Assembly: GCF_040008265.1 (NCBI RefSeq) | Contig: NZ_CP155620.1 | Span: 992,001-1,056,000 of the forward strand | Source: Campylobacter sp. CCS1377 | GTDB taxonomy: Bacteria; Campylobacterota; Campylobacteria; Campylobacterales; Campylobacteraceae | Length of the DNA: 64,000 bases | Reading direction: 5' to 3' | Shown here: one piece after another, positions 1-7,659 of the stretch | How positions within the stretch are numbered: the first letter of the stretch is position 1 | Layout: each line of letters begins with the position of its first letter | Notes under the pieces: model-generated | Database searches by the model: none | What the model was told of the DNA's origin: nothing | The model's input: the letters and a program-made list of their open reading frames with translations, nothing else | Translations under genes and position numbers: made by a program

Positions 1-26
1 GAGATGATATAAGGGATTTAAAATGA
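1..26 (+). CDS. C-terminal end of an upstream gene (partial)
   Basis: Reading from base 3, eight codons run to a TGA at 24-26 that overlaps the next start codon as ATGA, the coupling also used at base 873 further on. An alternative is a TAA at 10-12 in another frame. Too short to identify; the call rests only on the overlap geometry. Confidence 0.3.
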
Positions 27-394
27 GTGATTTAATGCTTTTAATTGATAAGGGCGGAGTTATAGCGGTTTTAACAATAGGCTTTTTAATGGCTTGTTTT
101 ATTGCTTATGAACTTTTTAAAAAATTTGATAAAACGCAAAGTATTTTAAATGAAAATAAAAACTTCATTAAAAAAGGTGTCGATACGCAAGAAAGGATGC
201 TAAATGAATTAAAAGTCAATAATCAAATTTCAAAAGCCCAACTTGAAAGTAGCAATAAAATTATAGAACTGCACTCAAAGTTAATCGGCGATAAGCTTGA
301 TAATATTAATCATAATATTAACGAGCTTAAATTTGAAATCAAGCGTTATGAAAATAGCGAATTGATTGAAATTATGAGAAAAAAGGAGAATTAA
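23..394 (+). CDS. Small membrane-anchored coiled-coil protein, function unknown
   Basis: A 123-residue protein with one N-terminal hydrophobic segment (about residues 12-30, preceded by an acidic-then-lysine turn) followed by a long polar, Lys/Glu/Asn-rich helical tail, so it is probably a single-pass membrane protein. A purine-rich RBS (AAGGGA) lies 6-7 bases before the ATG. It sits two bases before the next gene and is probably cotranscribed with it and the 602-residue gene. The arrangement of tiny membrane protein, coiled-coil protein and large glycine-rich hydrophobic protein resembles late genes of phage-like integrated elements, but I recognise no family. Confidence 0.6.
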   Translation: MSDLMLLIDKGGVIAVLTIGFLMACFIAYELFKKFDKTQSILNENKNFIKKGVDTQERMLNELKVNNQISKAQLESSNKIIELHSKLIGDKLDNINHNINELKFEIKRYENSELIEIMRKKEN

Positions 395-396
395 AA

Positions 397-876
397 ATGG
401 CAACAAATTATAATGAAAGACTAAAAGCTTTTGAGAGTATTTATCCAAGTATTTTAAAGATGAGTTTAGGCGAAAATAGCCCTTTAGCAGAGCTTAAAAC
501 TATGCTTGAAGATTTTAGTAAAAATGATGTGATAAAAGGTGAAGATAAATTTAAAACTCTAGCTCAAACAATGATGACTTTAAGTCAAAGCGTTATTGCG
601 CAAAGTCAAAACACGGCTTTAAATATGATTTTGCAAGGCGATGAAAACGAACTTAACGCTGAAAAAATCAAACTCATACAAGCACAAATTGAAACTGAAA
701 AGAAAAAACCACAATTAATAGCAAGGCAAACCGCACAAATTGATGATAATTTAAGAATAGAAACAGCTAAAATCGCACAAGGATATTGCTTTGGTTTAAG
801 TGCTGGTGGGCTTGAAATCCCAAAAGAAATTGAAGAATGGGTAAAAGAAAAAATAGAAAATGTTGATAAAAAATGA
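397..876 (+). CDS. Coiled-coil protein of an integrated element, function unknown
   Basis: A 159-residue soluble protein, largely alpha-helical, with a Gln/Ala/Lys-rich central coiled-coil stretch (about residues 85-130) and a short C-terminal segment with two Gly pairs before a charged tail. No signal peptide or membrane segment. It starts 2 bases after the preceding stop with a GGAGAA RBS, and its stop overlaps the next start as ATGA, so the three genes form one transcriptional and translational unit. No family recognised; a structural or assembly role in a phage-like or conjugative element is possible only by position. Confidence 0.6.
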   Translation: MATNYNERLKAFESIYPSILKMSLGENSPLAELKTMLEDFSKNDVIKGEDKFKTLAQTMMTLSQSVIAQSQNTALNMILQGDENELNAEKIKLIQAQIETEKKKPQLIARQTAQIDDNLRIETAKIAQGYCFGLSAGGLEIPKEIEEWVKEKIENVDKK

Positions 877-2681
877 TTGATGCAAAATACCGCACACCTA
901 AATACTTTTTAAAACCGACTTATCCACAAAATGCAGGAGAAATTGGCTATGTAGAATGCTATCAAAGTTGGCTAGTCTATGGAACTCTTTTTGTCAATAA
1001 ATATGTAGAACTTTTGCATCGCCAACTCGTGCGTAAGGGCAGAGCAAGAAAAATGAGTGCTAATCATCCTTTGTATAAAAACGCTTATGCGATAAGTTAT
1101 TACGATATCAAAAGTCCTTCAGTTAGACCTTATGATTATCATTCTTACTCAGATCTTGGCTTAAATCAATTCTTTGTAGGGCAAAGCCCTTATGAATGGT
1201 ATAAAGGCGACCCAAGTGATGATAATGGAATATATCACGATACGAGCCAGATTGTTAGAAAAAAACAAGCTGGAAATGATGGATTTGATACGCCCATCGT
1301 TGCTTTAAGAAAATTTAGCGGTGGTAATAATTTGATATTAAATCAAGATTATGCACTAAAATATGCAAATGAAATTCCGCAGGCTTATTTTTTAAGAGAT
1401 GAAACTGTGTTAAGTTTAATCGGCATAGAACCAATTTATAATGGCAAAGTGGTTATGACTGATATTTTTAAATTTGACCCAATGGGAAATGGCGGACAAG
1501 ATATGGTAACGGCTTATAGCTGCAAAATGTATATCTTAGATAGGGCAAAAATAGAAAATGGCGAGTTTATTATCAAAGATTTAATCTTGCCTGATAAGGA
1601 TAAATTCCAACCTATCCCCTACCCACCTTTTAGACCACAGTATTATGATATCAATAACTATGTCAATGAATTAAAAAGGCTAAACCCTGATATACTCATT
1701 ATTCCTAATGTGATACACTCTAAGGTGATGACAGATAACGACCCAGTAACTTATGGCTTAAAAAGCGTGTATTTTAAAAGTGTATATGATAGCGTTGTAA
1801 ATCAATCTAAAAAAGGCGATATTTTTCACCCTTTTTACTATGATGCTAAAAAATGTCAAGTATTTTGCACAGAGCCTGTTATTTTTGGTGGTTTAACAGT
1901 TAAAGATGGATTTTTTGGTGGAGTGCAAGGAAGTTTAGGGTTTATCCCTCTTTATCTAAATTCTACAAATAGTCCAATAGGTAGAAAAGATAGATGGTTT
2001 ATACTTTGGGATACTTATTATGATTTATATGTGGAAGAAGATAAAGAATGGTATGATTTTTTCATCGGTGCGATAATGGTTGTCGTTGTCGTAGCGGTGG
2101 CTATTTGGACGGGTTATGCAACAGCGGGGGCTTTAGGGAATTTAATCGGCGGAGCAGTAGGAACTATCTTATCAAATTTATCCATAGTTTTAGGTTATGT
2201 TAGCGGAATTTCAAGCGGTTTGTCTATGCTTGGAGTGGGTGGAGAATTTATGCAAGGTTTGGCTAAAATTTCTAGTATAGCCTTAAGCGTTTTAAGCATA
2301 GTGACTATGGGACTTCAAATTAAACAAAATATACAAACAGCTATTGCAAATCAAACGCCGATAATGGATGAATTATGGGTAGGATTTGGCGAAACCATTA
2401 CGACAGAAACAGGAGAAGAGATAAGTAAATTTGGTTTAAATCATATGTTTTCACAAACCTTAAATCTTGCTAGTGATGTGATGAATTTAGTCAATCATAA
2501 AGCCCCTTTAGAAATAAATGAAAGCCCAGCCGAAGATGATGTGTTTTTTGGTAAAGAAAAGCAAGAGCAAGAAGTGCTTTTTAAAAGCGATGTTTTAGGG
2601 CAAGATTGGTATAATTTTGAAACTTTTGATATTTTAAACGAAACAAAGATAAAAAAAGAGCAACTTTTGTTTGTGTTTTAG
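873..2681 (+). CDS. Large protein with C-terminal glycine-rich membrane region, element-encoded
   Basis: A 602-residue protein. Residues 1-390 are soluble, rich in Tyr, Asp and Pro. Residues about 397-490 are a hydrophobic glycine-rich region with a valine-only core (five Val in a row) and several GG/GA pairs, like the membrane-inserting hairpins of phage tail-tip or pore proteins. The last 110 residues are acidic and soluble. The start overlaps the previous stop (ATGA). It is the last gene before the tRNA-3'-end-like sequence at 2756, so it is probably the terminal gene of an integrated element. I do not recognise the family; a virion or injected protein, or a pore-forming toxin, are possibilities. 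Confidence 0.6.
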   Translation: MIDAKYRTPKYFLKPTYPQNAGEIGYVECYQSWLVYGTLFVNKYVELLHRQLVRKGRARKMSANHPLYKNAYAISYYDIKSPSVRPYDYHSYSDLGLNQFFVGQSPYEWYKGDPSDDNGIYHDTSQIVRKKQAGNDGFDTPIVALRKFSGGNNLILNQDYALKYANEIPQAYFLRDETVLSLIGIEPIYNGKVVMTDIFKFDPMGNGGQDMVTAYSCKMYILDRAKIENGEFIIKDLILPDKDKFQPIPYPPFRPQYYDINNYVNELKRLNPDILIIPNVIHSKVMTDNDPVTYGLKSVYFKSVYDSVVNQSKKGDIFHPFYYDAKKCQVFCTEPVIFGGLTVKDGFFGGVQGSLGFIPLYLNSTNSPIGRKDRWFILWDTYYDLYVEEDKEWYDFFIGAIMVVVVVAVAIWTGYATAGALGNLIGGAVGTILSNLSIVLGYVSGISSGLSMLGVGGEFMQGLAKISSIALSVLSIVTMGLQIKQNIQTAIANQTPIMDELWVGFGETITTETGEEISKFGLNHMFSQTLNLASDVMNLVNHKAPLEINESPAEDDVFFGKEKQEQEVLFKSDVLGQDWYNFETFDILNETKIKKEQLLFVF

Positions 2682-2755
2682 TATTGACCTTACTATTGAC
2701 TTTAGGCAAAATAAAATTTTTAAAATACTAAAATATAGTTATTTTAAAGGCATTA

Positions 2756-2778
2756 TTCAAATCTCGCTAACCGCACCA
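2756..2778 (+). other. tRNA 3'-end-like sequence, candidate attachment site
   Basis: The bases read as a T-loop (TTCAAAT), a T-stem 3' strand (CTCGC), an acceptor 3' strand (TAACCGC), a discriminator A and CCA. The five bases before the T-loop do not pair with CTCGC, so this is not a tRNA but only its 3' end. Such fragments are what site-specific integrases leave at the distal end of an element inserted in a tRNA gene. By its orientation the element would lie to the left, with the intact tRNA outside the window. Which tRNA it is cannot be settled here. Confidence 0.5.
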
Positions 2779-3168
2779 TACAATACTACTATATCTCATA
2801 AATCTTTAATCGTTGTATCTAAAATAAAGACTGTTTAAAAACCGCTAATCAAAATAAATTCAACCAAATTTTAGTCTTTTTAAGAAAAAACTCATAAAAA
2901 TTAAAACTTATTTTAATATGATAACTAAAAAATCCCAATCGTCTTTTATACTAAATTGATATATAGTTAAAAAGCTATACTTTATCTAGAGATAAAGAGA
3001 AGAAGGTTTGGTTTTTAAATTCAATTTAATAAAATGATATATAAGATTTTGATAATACTTTTACTTCTCCTTGATGAATTTATCCAGATGAGTAAAATTA
3101 AAAATTAATCAAGGCTTTAAAATTTTTTCTAATTTAAAGAACAAATATAAATTAAATAAATTATCTTA

Positions 3169-3198
3169 TATAATAAAACAATTCATCTGTATTAGGAG
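3169..3198 (+). promoter_or_regulatory. Promoter and RBS of first effector-locus module
   Basis: A perfect TATAAT at 3169-3174 is followed about 20 bases later by AGGAG (3194-3198), which places a TTG start at 3205. Campylobacter promoters typically rely on the -10 box with AT-rich upstream DNA, as here. The same block recurs at 4581. Confidence 0.6.
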
Positions 3199-3303
3199 TA
3201 AAATTTGCAAATTCCTATTTATTCTAAATTAAAAGCAAAACTAGAAAGTAAGGGAATAGATAGTATATCAAGCGGACAAATTGCTTGGTTTGTGTGTAGT
3301 GTA
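3169..3303 (+). repeat. Direct repeat copy 1 (promoter plus gene start)
   Basis: About 135 bases covering the TATAAT box, RBS, TTG start and first 33 codons of a small membrane protein are nearly identical to 4581-4714. There is a single-base indel before the start and a few substitutions inside the gene. After this the two genes diverge strongly. Confidence 0.8.
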
Positions 3304-3694
3304 ATTTTTACCTATTTATTATTTTTATTAATTGTAATTATAAATACTAGAACAATATCTTTTGAAAACCTTAAATTTTTTACTTTTGAAGGTTTTTTCA
3401 AATCTCTTGCTTTTATTTTTGCAAATCATTTTTTTTATTTATTTTTATGTGCATTGTTTGTATAATAAATTTTTTAATATAAAAAATTTAATTCCAATAA
3501 CACTAAATTGGATAATAAGCTATTGTTATTTTGTTCTTGAAATTAATATTTATTTTATTTTGATTTTATGTATAACCATTTGTGTTGTATTTTATTTTTT
3601 ACAAAAAAGATTATTATATACTTTTTTATTTTATTTTGTTTATATGGTATTAACTTATACTTTGTTTTATCTTGGTGGAGGATTTTATAAATGA
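3205..3694 (+). pseudogene. Small multi-pass membrane protein, frameshifted at a T8 tract
   Basis: The TTG start is supported by AGGAG 6 bases upstream and by the near-identical copy at 4616. The reading frame stops at 3465, but the +1 frame continues to 3694 and gives a hydrophobic C-terminus ending LGGGFYK, matching ALFGGFSK at the end of the intact paralogue. Removing one T from the T8 run at 3429-3436 yields one protein of about 162 residues (paralogue 157). The predicted product has a short cytoplasmic N-terminus and about four membrane segments. The last bases overlap the next gene as ATGA. By position it is a candidate membrane immunity protein for the downstream head protein. The gene is either off by slippage at the T tract or truly broken. 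Confidence 0.65.
3429..3436 (+). repeat. T8 homopolymer at frameshift point
   Basis: Eight T residues after CA. T7 restores the open frame of the surrounding membrane-protein gene, so the tract is a candidate slippage site. Confidence 0.6.
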
Positions 3695-4029
3695 AATATT
3701 ATGTAACAATTTATATTGATCCGCTGGTAGAATGCTTTTTAGATTGCGAAAATAAAAATTTTATTAATGCGGAAGATTTTACTCACGCCTTTTTAGGACT
3801 TACCAAAGATAAAAGTCCTGATGAACTTGATAAAATAGATGAAGAATTAAGACAAGAATATCTTAAAAACAAAGAATGGGATAAAATAGAACAAAAATGG
3901 TATGGCGCTAAAGAGCTTAATGAGTTCAACGATAGTTTTTGGGGTTTTGGAACTAAAATGAATTCTGTTAATGTTGCAAACAATAAGATGTTAAAAAATA
4001 ATCAATATACAGCAAGGGAATATCTATGA
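3691..4029 (+). CDS. Truncated head of papain-like effector family
   Basis: A 112-residue protein whose N-terminus (YYVTIYI, then HAFLGL and LTKDKSPDELDKID) matches the first 45 residues of the 422-residue protein at 5086. Further on, WGFG and NNQYT resemble FFGF and the NNQ region of that protein. It ends before the part that carries the putative catalytic cysteine, so it should be inactive as an enzyme. It has a 16-residue insertion between the YYVTIYI strand and the HAFLGL motif. Its start overlaps the end of the frameshifted membrane gene (ATGA), and its stop overlaps the next gene. Probably an orphan effector fragment. Confidence 0.6.
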   Translation: MKYYVTIYIDPLVECFLDCENKNFINAEDFTHAFLGLTKDKSPDELDKIDEELRQEYLKNKEWDKIEQKWYGAKELNEFNDSFWGFGTKMNSVNVANNKMLKNNQYTAREYL

Positions 4030-4394
4030 ATAATAAATTTAATTTTGTTAAATTCATATTGGATTGTTTTATATGTTTTGGAATCGTGATAATCTCTCCA
4101 TTTGTATATTCTGTTTTAATAAAAAGTGATGAACTTAGGTGGCTTTTAGCTCCGATGCAGTGGTTTTTACCTTTAGTTCAATGGGTTTTATTCCCATTGC
4201 AGTGGTTTTTTAATATTGATATTTATACTATTAACAATATATCAGAATTTATCGTTGGCTTTTGTTCGTTAAGTATTATTATAATATTTATAATTAATAT
4301 TTTTTATAAAATACATAGGGTAAGCTTGAGCTTGAGTCTAGTATTTATGATATGTTATGTTGCGTTTGCATATTATTTTTTTAGTCACTTATAA
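4026..4394 (+). CDS. Small membrane protein with QW repeats
   Basis: A 122-residue integral membrane protein with about three or four membrane segments. Its middle contains three copies of a short Q-W pattern (PMQWF, LVQWV, PLQWF), each seven residues apart, between two hydrophobic helices. The start overlaps the previous stop (ATGA). No family recognised. Like the other small membrane proteins here it lies next to a head-containing gene and may be an immunity protein; its sequence is unrelated to the 3205/4616 pair. Confidence 0.55.
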   Translation: MNNKFNFVKFILDCFICFGIVIISPFVYSVLIKSDELRWLLAPMQWFLPLVQWVLFPLQWFFNIDIYTINNISEFIVGFCSLSIIIIFIINIFYKIHRVSLSLSLVFMICYVAFAYYFFSHL

Positions 4395-4403
4395 GGAAAT
4401 TTT

Positions 4404-4607
4404 ATGAAGTATTTTGTAACAATTTATATTCACCCTATGGATTGGAATATTCCCCATGCCTTTTTAGGACTTACCAAAGATAAAAGTCCTGATGAGTTAG
4501 ATAAAATAGATGAAGAATCAAAACAAAAATTTCTTAAAAACAAAGAATTTAGATTAATCAAAAATATTAAGCAAATCAGTTATAATAAAACAATTCATCT
4601 GTATTAG
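4404..4607 (+). CDS. Short orphan head of papain-like effector family
   Basis: A 67-residue open frame starting YFVTIYIHPM, with HAFLGLTKDKSPDELDKID nearly identical to the 422-residue protein at 5086. After about 45 residues it departs and its last codons run through the duplicated promoter/RBS block of the next gene (4581 onward). It is therefore a recombination product: a gene head cut off by insertion or duplication of the downstream module. It has an RBS (AAGGAAATTTT before ATG) and may still be translated, but enzymatic activity is unlikely because the cysteine region is absent. Confidence 0.5.
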   Translation: MKYFVTIYIHPMDWNIPHAFLGLTKDKSPDELDKIDEESKQKFLKNKEFRLIKNIKQISYNKTIHLY

Positions 4608-4714
4608 GAGTAAATTTGCAAATTCCTATTTATTCTAAATTAAAAGCAAAGCTAGAAAATAAAGGAATAGACAATATATCAAGTGGGCAAATTGCTTGGT
4701 TCGTGTGTAGTTTG
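4581..4714 (+). repeat. Direct repeat copy 2 (promoter plus gene start)
   Basis: This copy of 3169-3303 includes TATAAT at 4581-4586, AGGAG about 20 bases later and the TTG start at 4616. It overlaps the 3' end of the 67-residue orphan head, which shows that the duplication created that truncation or followed it. Confidence 0.8.
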
Positions 4715-5089
4715 ATTCTTGCTTTGATAGGCTGTGTTTTTGTATTTTTTAAAACTATATATGAAAATGATGAAAATTTATTTTTAGCAATCTCGAATTT
4801 AAGTATGTTAAAAGTCTTTGTTCTTATCATATACTTTTGCATTCCTTTTAATCTATTATATATTTATAATGCTATTCCTTTGGTTTTGTCTGCGGTGTTT
4901 ATATCTTTGATAATTTATTTTTCTAGCTTAAGCTTATTTGTTATTAGTTTGTGTGGCATAGGAGTGCTTTTCTTAATATCCATTTTTAAAAGAAAGCTTA
5001 TGTTTAGCGTTTTATTATTTGTTATGGGTTATGTCTGCTCATCGTTTTTGCTTCAAGCGATTGCATTGTTCGGGGGATTTTCTAAATGA
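4616..5089 (+). CDS. Small multi-pass membrane protein, candidate immunity protein
   Basis: A 157-residue protein with a polar N-terminus of about 27 residues and four to five membrane segments, ending in LFGGFSK. The TTG start is supported by AGGAG and by conservation of the first 33 codons with the 3205 copy. Its stop overlaps the start of the 422-residue head protein (ATGA), implying coupled synthesis. A membrane protein encoded directly before an envelope-attacking enzyme is a common effector/immunity arrangement, but no family is recognised and the role is inferred. Confidence 0.6.
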   Translation: MQIPIYSKLKAKLENKGIDNISSGQIAWFVCSLILALIGCVFVFFKTIYENDENLFLAISNLSMLKVFVLIIYFCIPFNLLYIYNAIPLVLSAVFISLIIYFSSLSLFVISLCGIGVLFLISIFKRKLMFSVLLFVMGYVCSSFLLQAIALFGGFSK

Positions 5090-6354
5090 GATATTACGCA
5101 ACAATTTATATCCACCCTATGGATTGGAATATTCCCCACGCCTTTTTAGGGCTTACCAAAGATAAAAGTCCTGATGAGTTAGATAAAATAGATTTTCAAT
5201 GGTATAAACAAATTTATCCTAGTATATTAGATAATGATTTTAAAGATGAGGGATTTTTTGGCTTTGCTCCTGTTGAATCTACTCCTAGCCATTGGGGTAA
5301 AGTGTATGAAAATAATCAACATATACCAAAATGGGATAATAATTTTCAGCAATACACTTATACAGATGAACGCCCACCTTCTACTTTTTGGCAACAAAAT
5401 CGCTGTGTGCTTGAAATTTCACAAGAGCAGTATGAAACACTTCTAGATTTTATTAAAAAAGATGTAGAGAAGACAATAAAAAGGACGTCCAGTTTAAAAC
5501 AAAATGATAGTTATTTAAAAAATATTGAAACCCTAAAAGAAAACTTATACTACAATTCTACACCAATTAATATAAACACTAGTGGAGAAAAAATACTTCC
5601 TCCTATCCATAATTGCGTTACTTGGGTTATTCAAAAACTTTCTGATATAGAAATAGAGCTTGTAAATATTGATGAATGGAATCCAGATTTTCCTATGGTA
5701 GATGATTTAAAGGAAAATTTTGATTTGATTAAATCTCTTCACTCTATCTTTTTGAAATTTCAAAACATTGATGATAATTTACAAAGCGTAAAAGGTGCAA
5801 AAGCTTTTAAAAATTGGGCTAGAATGCTTATAAATAATTCATTAATGCAAGAAATTTATCTTGATGAATATAAAAAACAATACAATAGTGAAAATCTTAG
5901 TCCAGAACAAGAAGAAGTTTTATATGCTTTATGGAATATTACAAGGGTTTATAAAATTTTAGACATTCTTTTAAGTCGTTTAATTACAAAATCGGGCACT
6001 AAAAATCTAAAGGGCACTTTTGAATTAATTTATTTTGATAGAAAAGATAAACAAATCAAACTTTTAAAAGCAGATAATGATTATGAAGCTATCATTATAC
6101 AAGATTTGGATTTAAGTAAAAAATATAATAATTTTAGCGTGAGTAAATTTTATCCTTTTATCTTTATACCCAAAGATGAAATGCTCTCAAGAACGCTTTA
6201 TCATAAGTATGATTATGGTAATATCTCACAAGAATATCAAAAAGATAGAAATGAATTTTATTTTAATGTTTTAGCAGGAGAAAAAAGTGATAAATATTGG
6301 AGTTCTAGCTATCATAAAATGACTAAAAGTTTAAGGAAAGTCTATGTCTCTTGA
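5086..6354 (+). CDS. Putative T6SS effector with circularly permuted papain-like fold
   Basis: A 422-residue soluble protein. The N-terminal strand (YYATIYIHP) and H18 in HAFLGL are followed, after a long insert, by C177 in HNCVTWV. This order (His in a hydrophobic 'HAF' motif, then Asn-Cys before a helix) is that of permuted NlpC/P60 or LRAT-like enzymes, which act as amidases, peptidases or acyl-transferases/lipases. The last 240 residues are helical, then beta-rich, with no recognised domain. It overlaps the upstream membrane protein (ATGA) and the downstream PAAR-like protein by 11 bases, which suggests loading on a T6SS spike with the membrane protein as immunity. Catalysis is inferred from two motifs; substrate unknown. 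Confidence 0.5.
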   Translation: MRYYATIYIHPMDWNIPHAFLGLTKDKSPDELDKIDFQWYKQIYPSILDNDFKDEGFFGFAPVESTPSHWGKVYENNQHIPKWDNNFQQYTYTDERPPSTFWQQNRCVLEISQEQYETLLDFIKKDVEKTIKRTSSLKQNDSYLKNIETLKENLYYNSTPININTSGEKILPPIHNCVTWVIQKLSDIEIELVNIDEWNPDFPMVDDLKENFDLIKSLHSIFLKFQNIDDNLQSVKGAKAFKNWARMLINNSLMQEIYLDEYKKQYNSENLSPEQEEVLYALWNITRVYKILDILLSRLITKSGTKNLKGTFELIYFDRKDKQIKLLKADNDYEAIIIQDLDLSKKYNNFSVSKFYPFIFIPKDEMLSRTLYHKYDYGNISQEYQKDRNEFYFNVLAGEKSDKYWSSSYHKMTKSLRKVYVS

Positions 6355-7651
6355 AAAAATAAAAGAAACGATTTTTGCTTATGATAAAGAAGTGATTGAT
6401 TGTGAAGTCTTAAGGACTAAAAATATTGATGTAATTCATTCTAAAATTTATTTTCAAGGTATACTCCTTACAGGCTCCACTGAACTCCCTAATAATCCTT
6501 TTTACTTTGGAGAATTAGATAAAGATAATATTATAAAACAAGATATACCCAGCTATTATTTTTCTCCTAAAGATGAAAGCAGTGGTTTAGGAAGACTTAG
6601 TATCTTTTATAAAAATAATGAACTTTGCTTGCTTAATTATTCTATATTGGAAAAATCTTTAAATATCAAATTAGAATGCTTAAGCAAGCAAAGCTTAGAA
6701 TACAAAGATTTAATTTCAAACACTCTAAAAGAACAAAAAACCATACAAATAAATAAAAAACAAAGCATAGCTAAACTTCACGCCCTTTTAGAAAATCAAA
6801 ACCTAGAATGTATCCATGGAGGTAAAGTCATACTTAAATCAAGCAAAGGAAAAACTTTTAAAGATGGTGGTGTGCCTATTATGCTAGAAAGTGATTTATT
6901 AAACTCTAGTATAACAGGTTGTCCTCACACTATAGCTAATGTAAGTGTTCCTTGCACTAAAGTTGTTAATGTTAAAGGTTCTTTATCTCAAAAGAAAGTA
7001 AATAGAGAATACGCTATATTACAAGAACTCATCTCAGCTTGTATTACAGACAAAGGCTTTCCTTTGAAAGTAAGCTTTGTACCTACTAAGTTTAAATTTG
7101 ATCATAGTTTTGATCCTAAGGAGGGCTTAGGAAGTGAGGGTAAAGAAAGTGGTTTAAATTTAGAAATTCCACATTTAAATATCATCACTCCTTATAGAAA
7201 TTTAAAAGAATTTTATTTTAGCACTAATACTTACGAAAATGCTAAAGATGATTTTGTGATATATAAAAGTAATGAGGAAATAAAAATAACATTCTCTCCT
7301 ATTAAAAAAGGACAAGATTATGAAAATTTAGAATCAAATATCTATTTAAAAGAATTGATTGAGAATTTGCAAAAAGATTACAGTGCTGATTTATTTAGTT
7401 TTAGAATTTTTACCCTTAAAATAGCTTATTGTGTTTTTGAATATATTTTTATTATTCCAAAAACCATACCTAATTTTGTATTAAAGCACTTAAAACAAAA
7501 CAGACAAAAAGAGGATATATCATTTGGATATGGAGAATTTTTTAATCTGGAGAAAAATTATGCAAGATTAAGTGATGAAAGAATTGATATTCAAGGCAAA
7601 GTTTTTCTAGCTCCTAGTGGTATGGAAAAAATGAAATTAAAAATCAAATAA
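6344..7651 (+). CDS. PAAR-like spike-tip/adaptor protein
   Basis: A 435-residue protein. Residues about 150-225 contain a Cys/His-bearing beta-rich core (C156, H158, then GCPHT at 192-196 and C204), resembling PAAR-like (DUF4280-type) domains that sharpen the VgrG tip and carry effectors. Residues about 36-118 (ILLTG to SLNIKLE) match residues about 555-630 of the 1404-residue protein at 23376, including LSI-Y-N and YS-LE-SLNIKL. So both seem to use a common loading or linker module. The C-terminal 200 residues are unassigned. It lies directly between two putative effectors, which fits an adaptor role. The PAAR-like assignment is by motif spacing only. Confidence 0.55.
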   Translation: MSLEKIKETIFAYDKEVIDCEVLRTKNIDVIHSKIYFQGILLTGSTELPNNPFYFGELDKDNIIKQDIPSYYFSPKDESSGLGRLSIFYKNNELCLLNYSILEKSLNIKLECLSKQSLEYKDLISNTLKEQKTIQINKKQSIAKLHALLENQNLECIHGGKVILKSSKGKTFKDGGVPIMLESDLLNSSITGCPHTIANVSVPCTKVVNVKGSLSQKKVNREYAILQELISACITDKGFPLKVSFVPTKFKFDHSFDPKEGLGSEGKESGLNLEIPHLNIITPYRNLKEFYFSTNTYENAKDDFVIYKSNEEIKITFSPIKKGQDYENLESNIYLKELIENLQKDYSADLFSFRIFTLKIAYCVFEYIFIIPKTIPNFVLKHLKQNRQKEDISFGYGEFFNLEKNYARLSDERIDIQGKVFLAPSGMEKMKLKIK

Positions 7652-7659
7652 GGAAAACA

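Larger units (their letters stand above)
2682..3204. other. Long non-coding gap at element boundary
   Basis: About 520 bases with stops in all frames. It contains a direct repeat of TATTGAC just after the 602-residue gene, the tRNA-3'-end-like sequence at 2756-2778, very AT-rich DNA without a gene, and finally the promoter of the following small membrane gene. I see no RNA gene that I can fold with confidence. Confidence 0.6.

Noticed and set aside
2686-2705. TATTGAC direct repeat as a regulator site or second att core
   Set aside because: Only seven bases in AT-rich DNA with no supporting gene; not distinguishable from chance.
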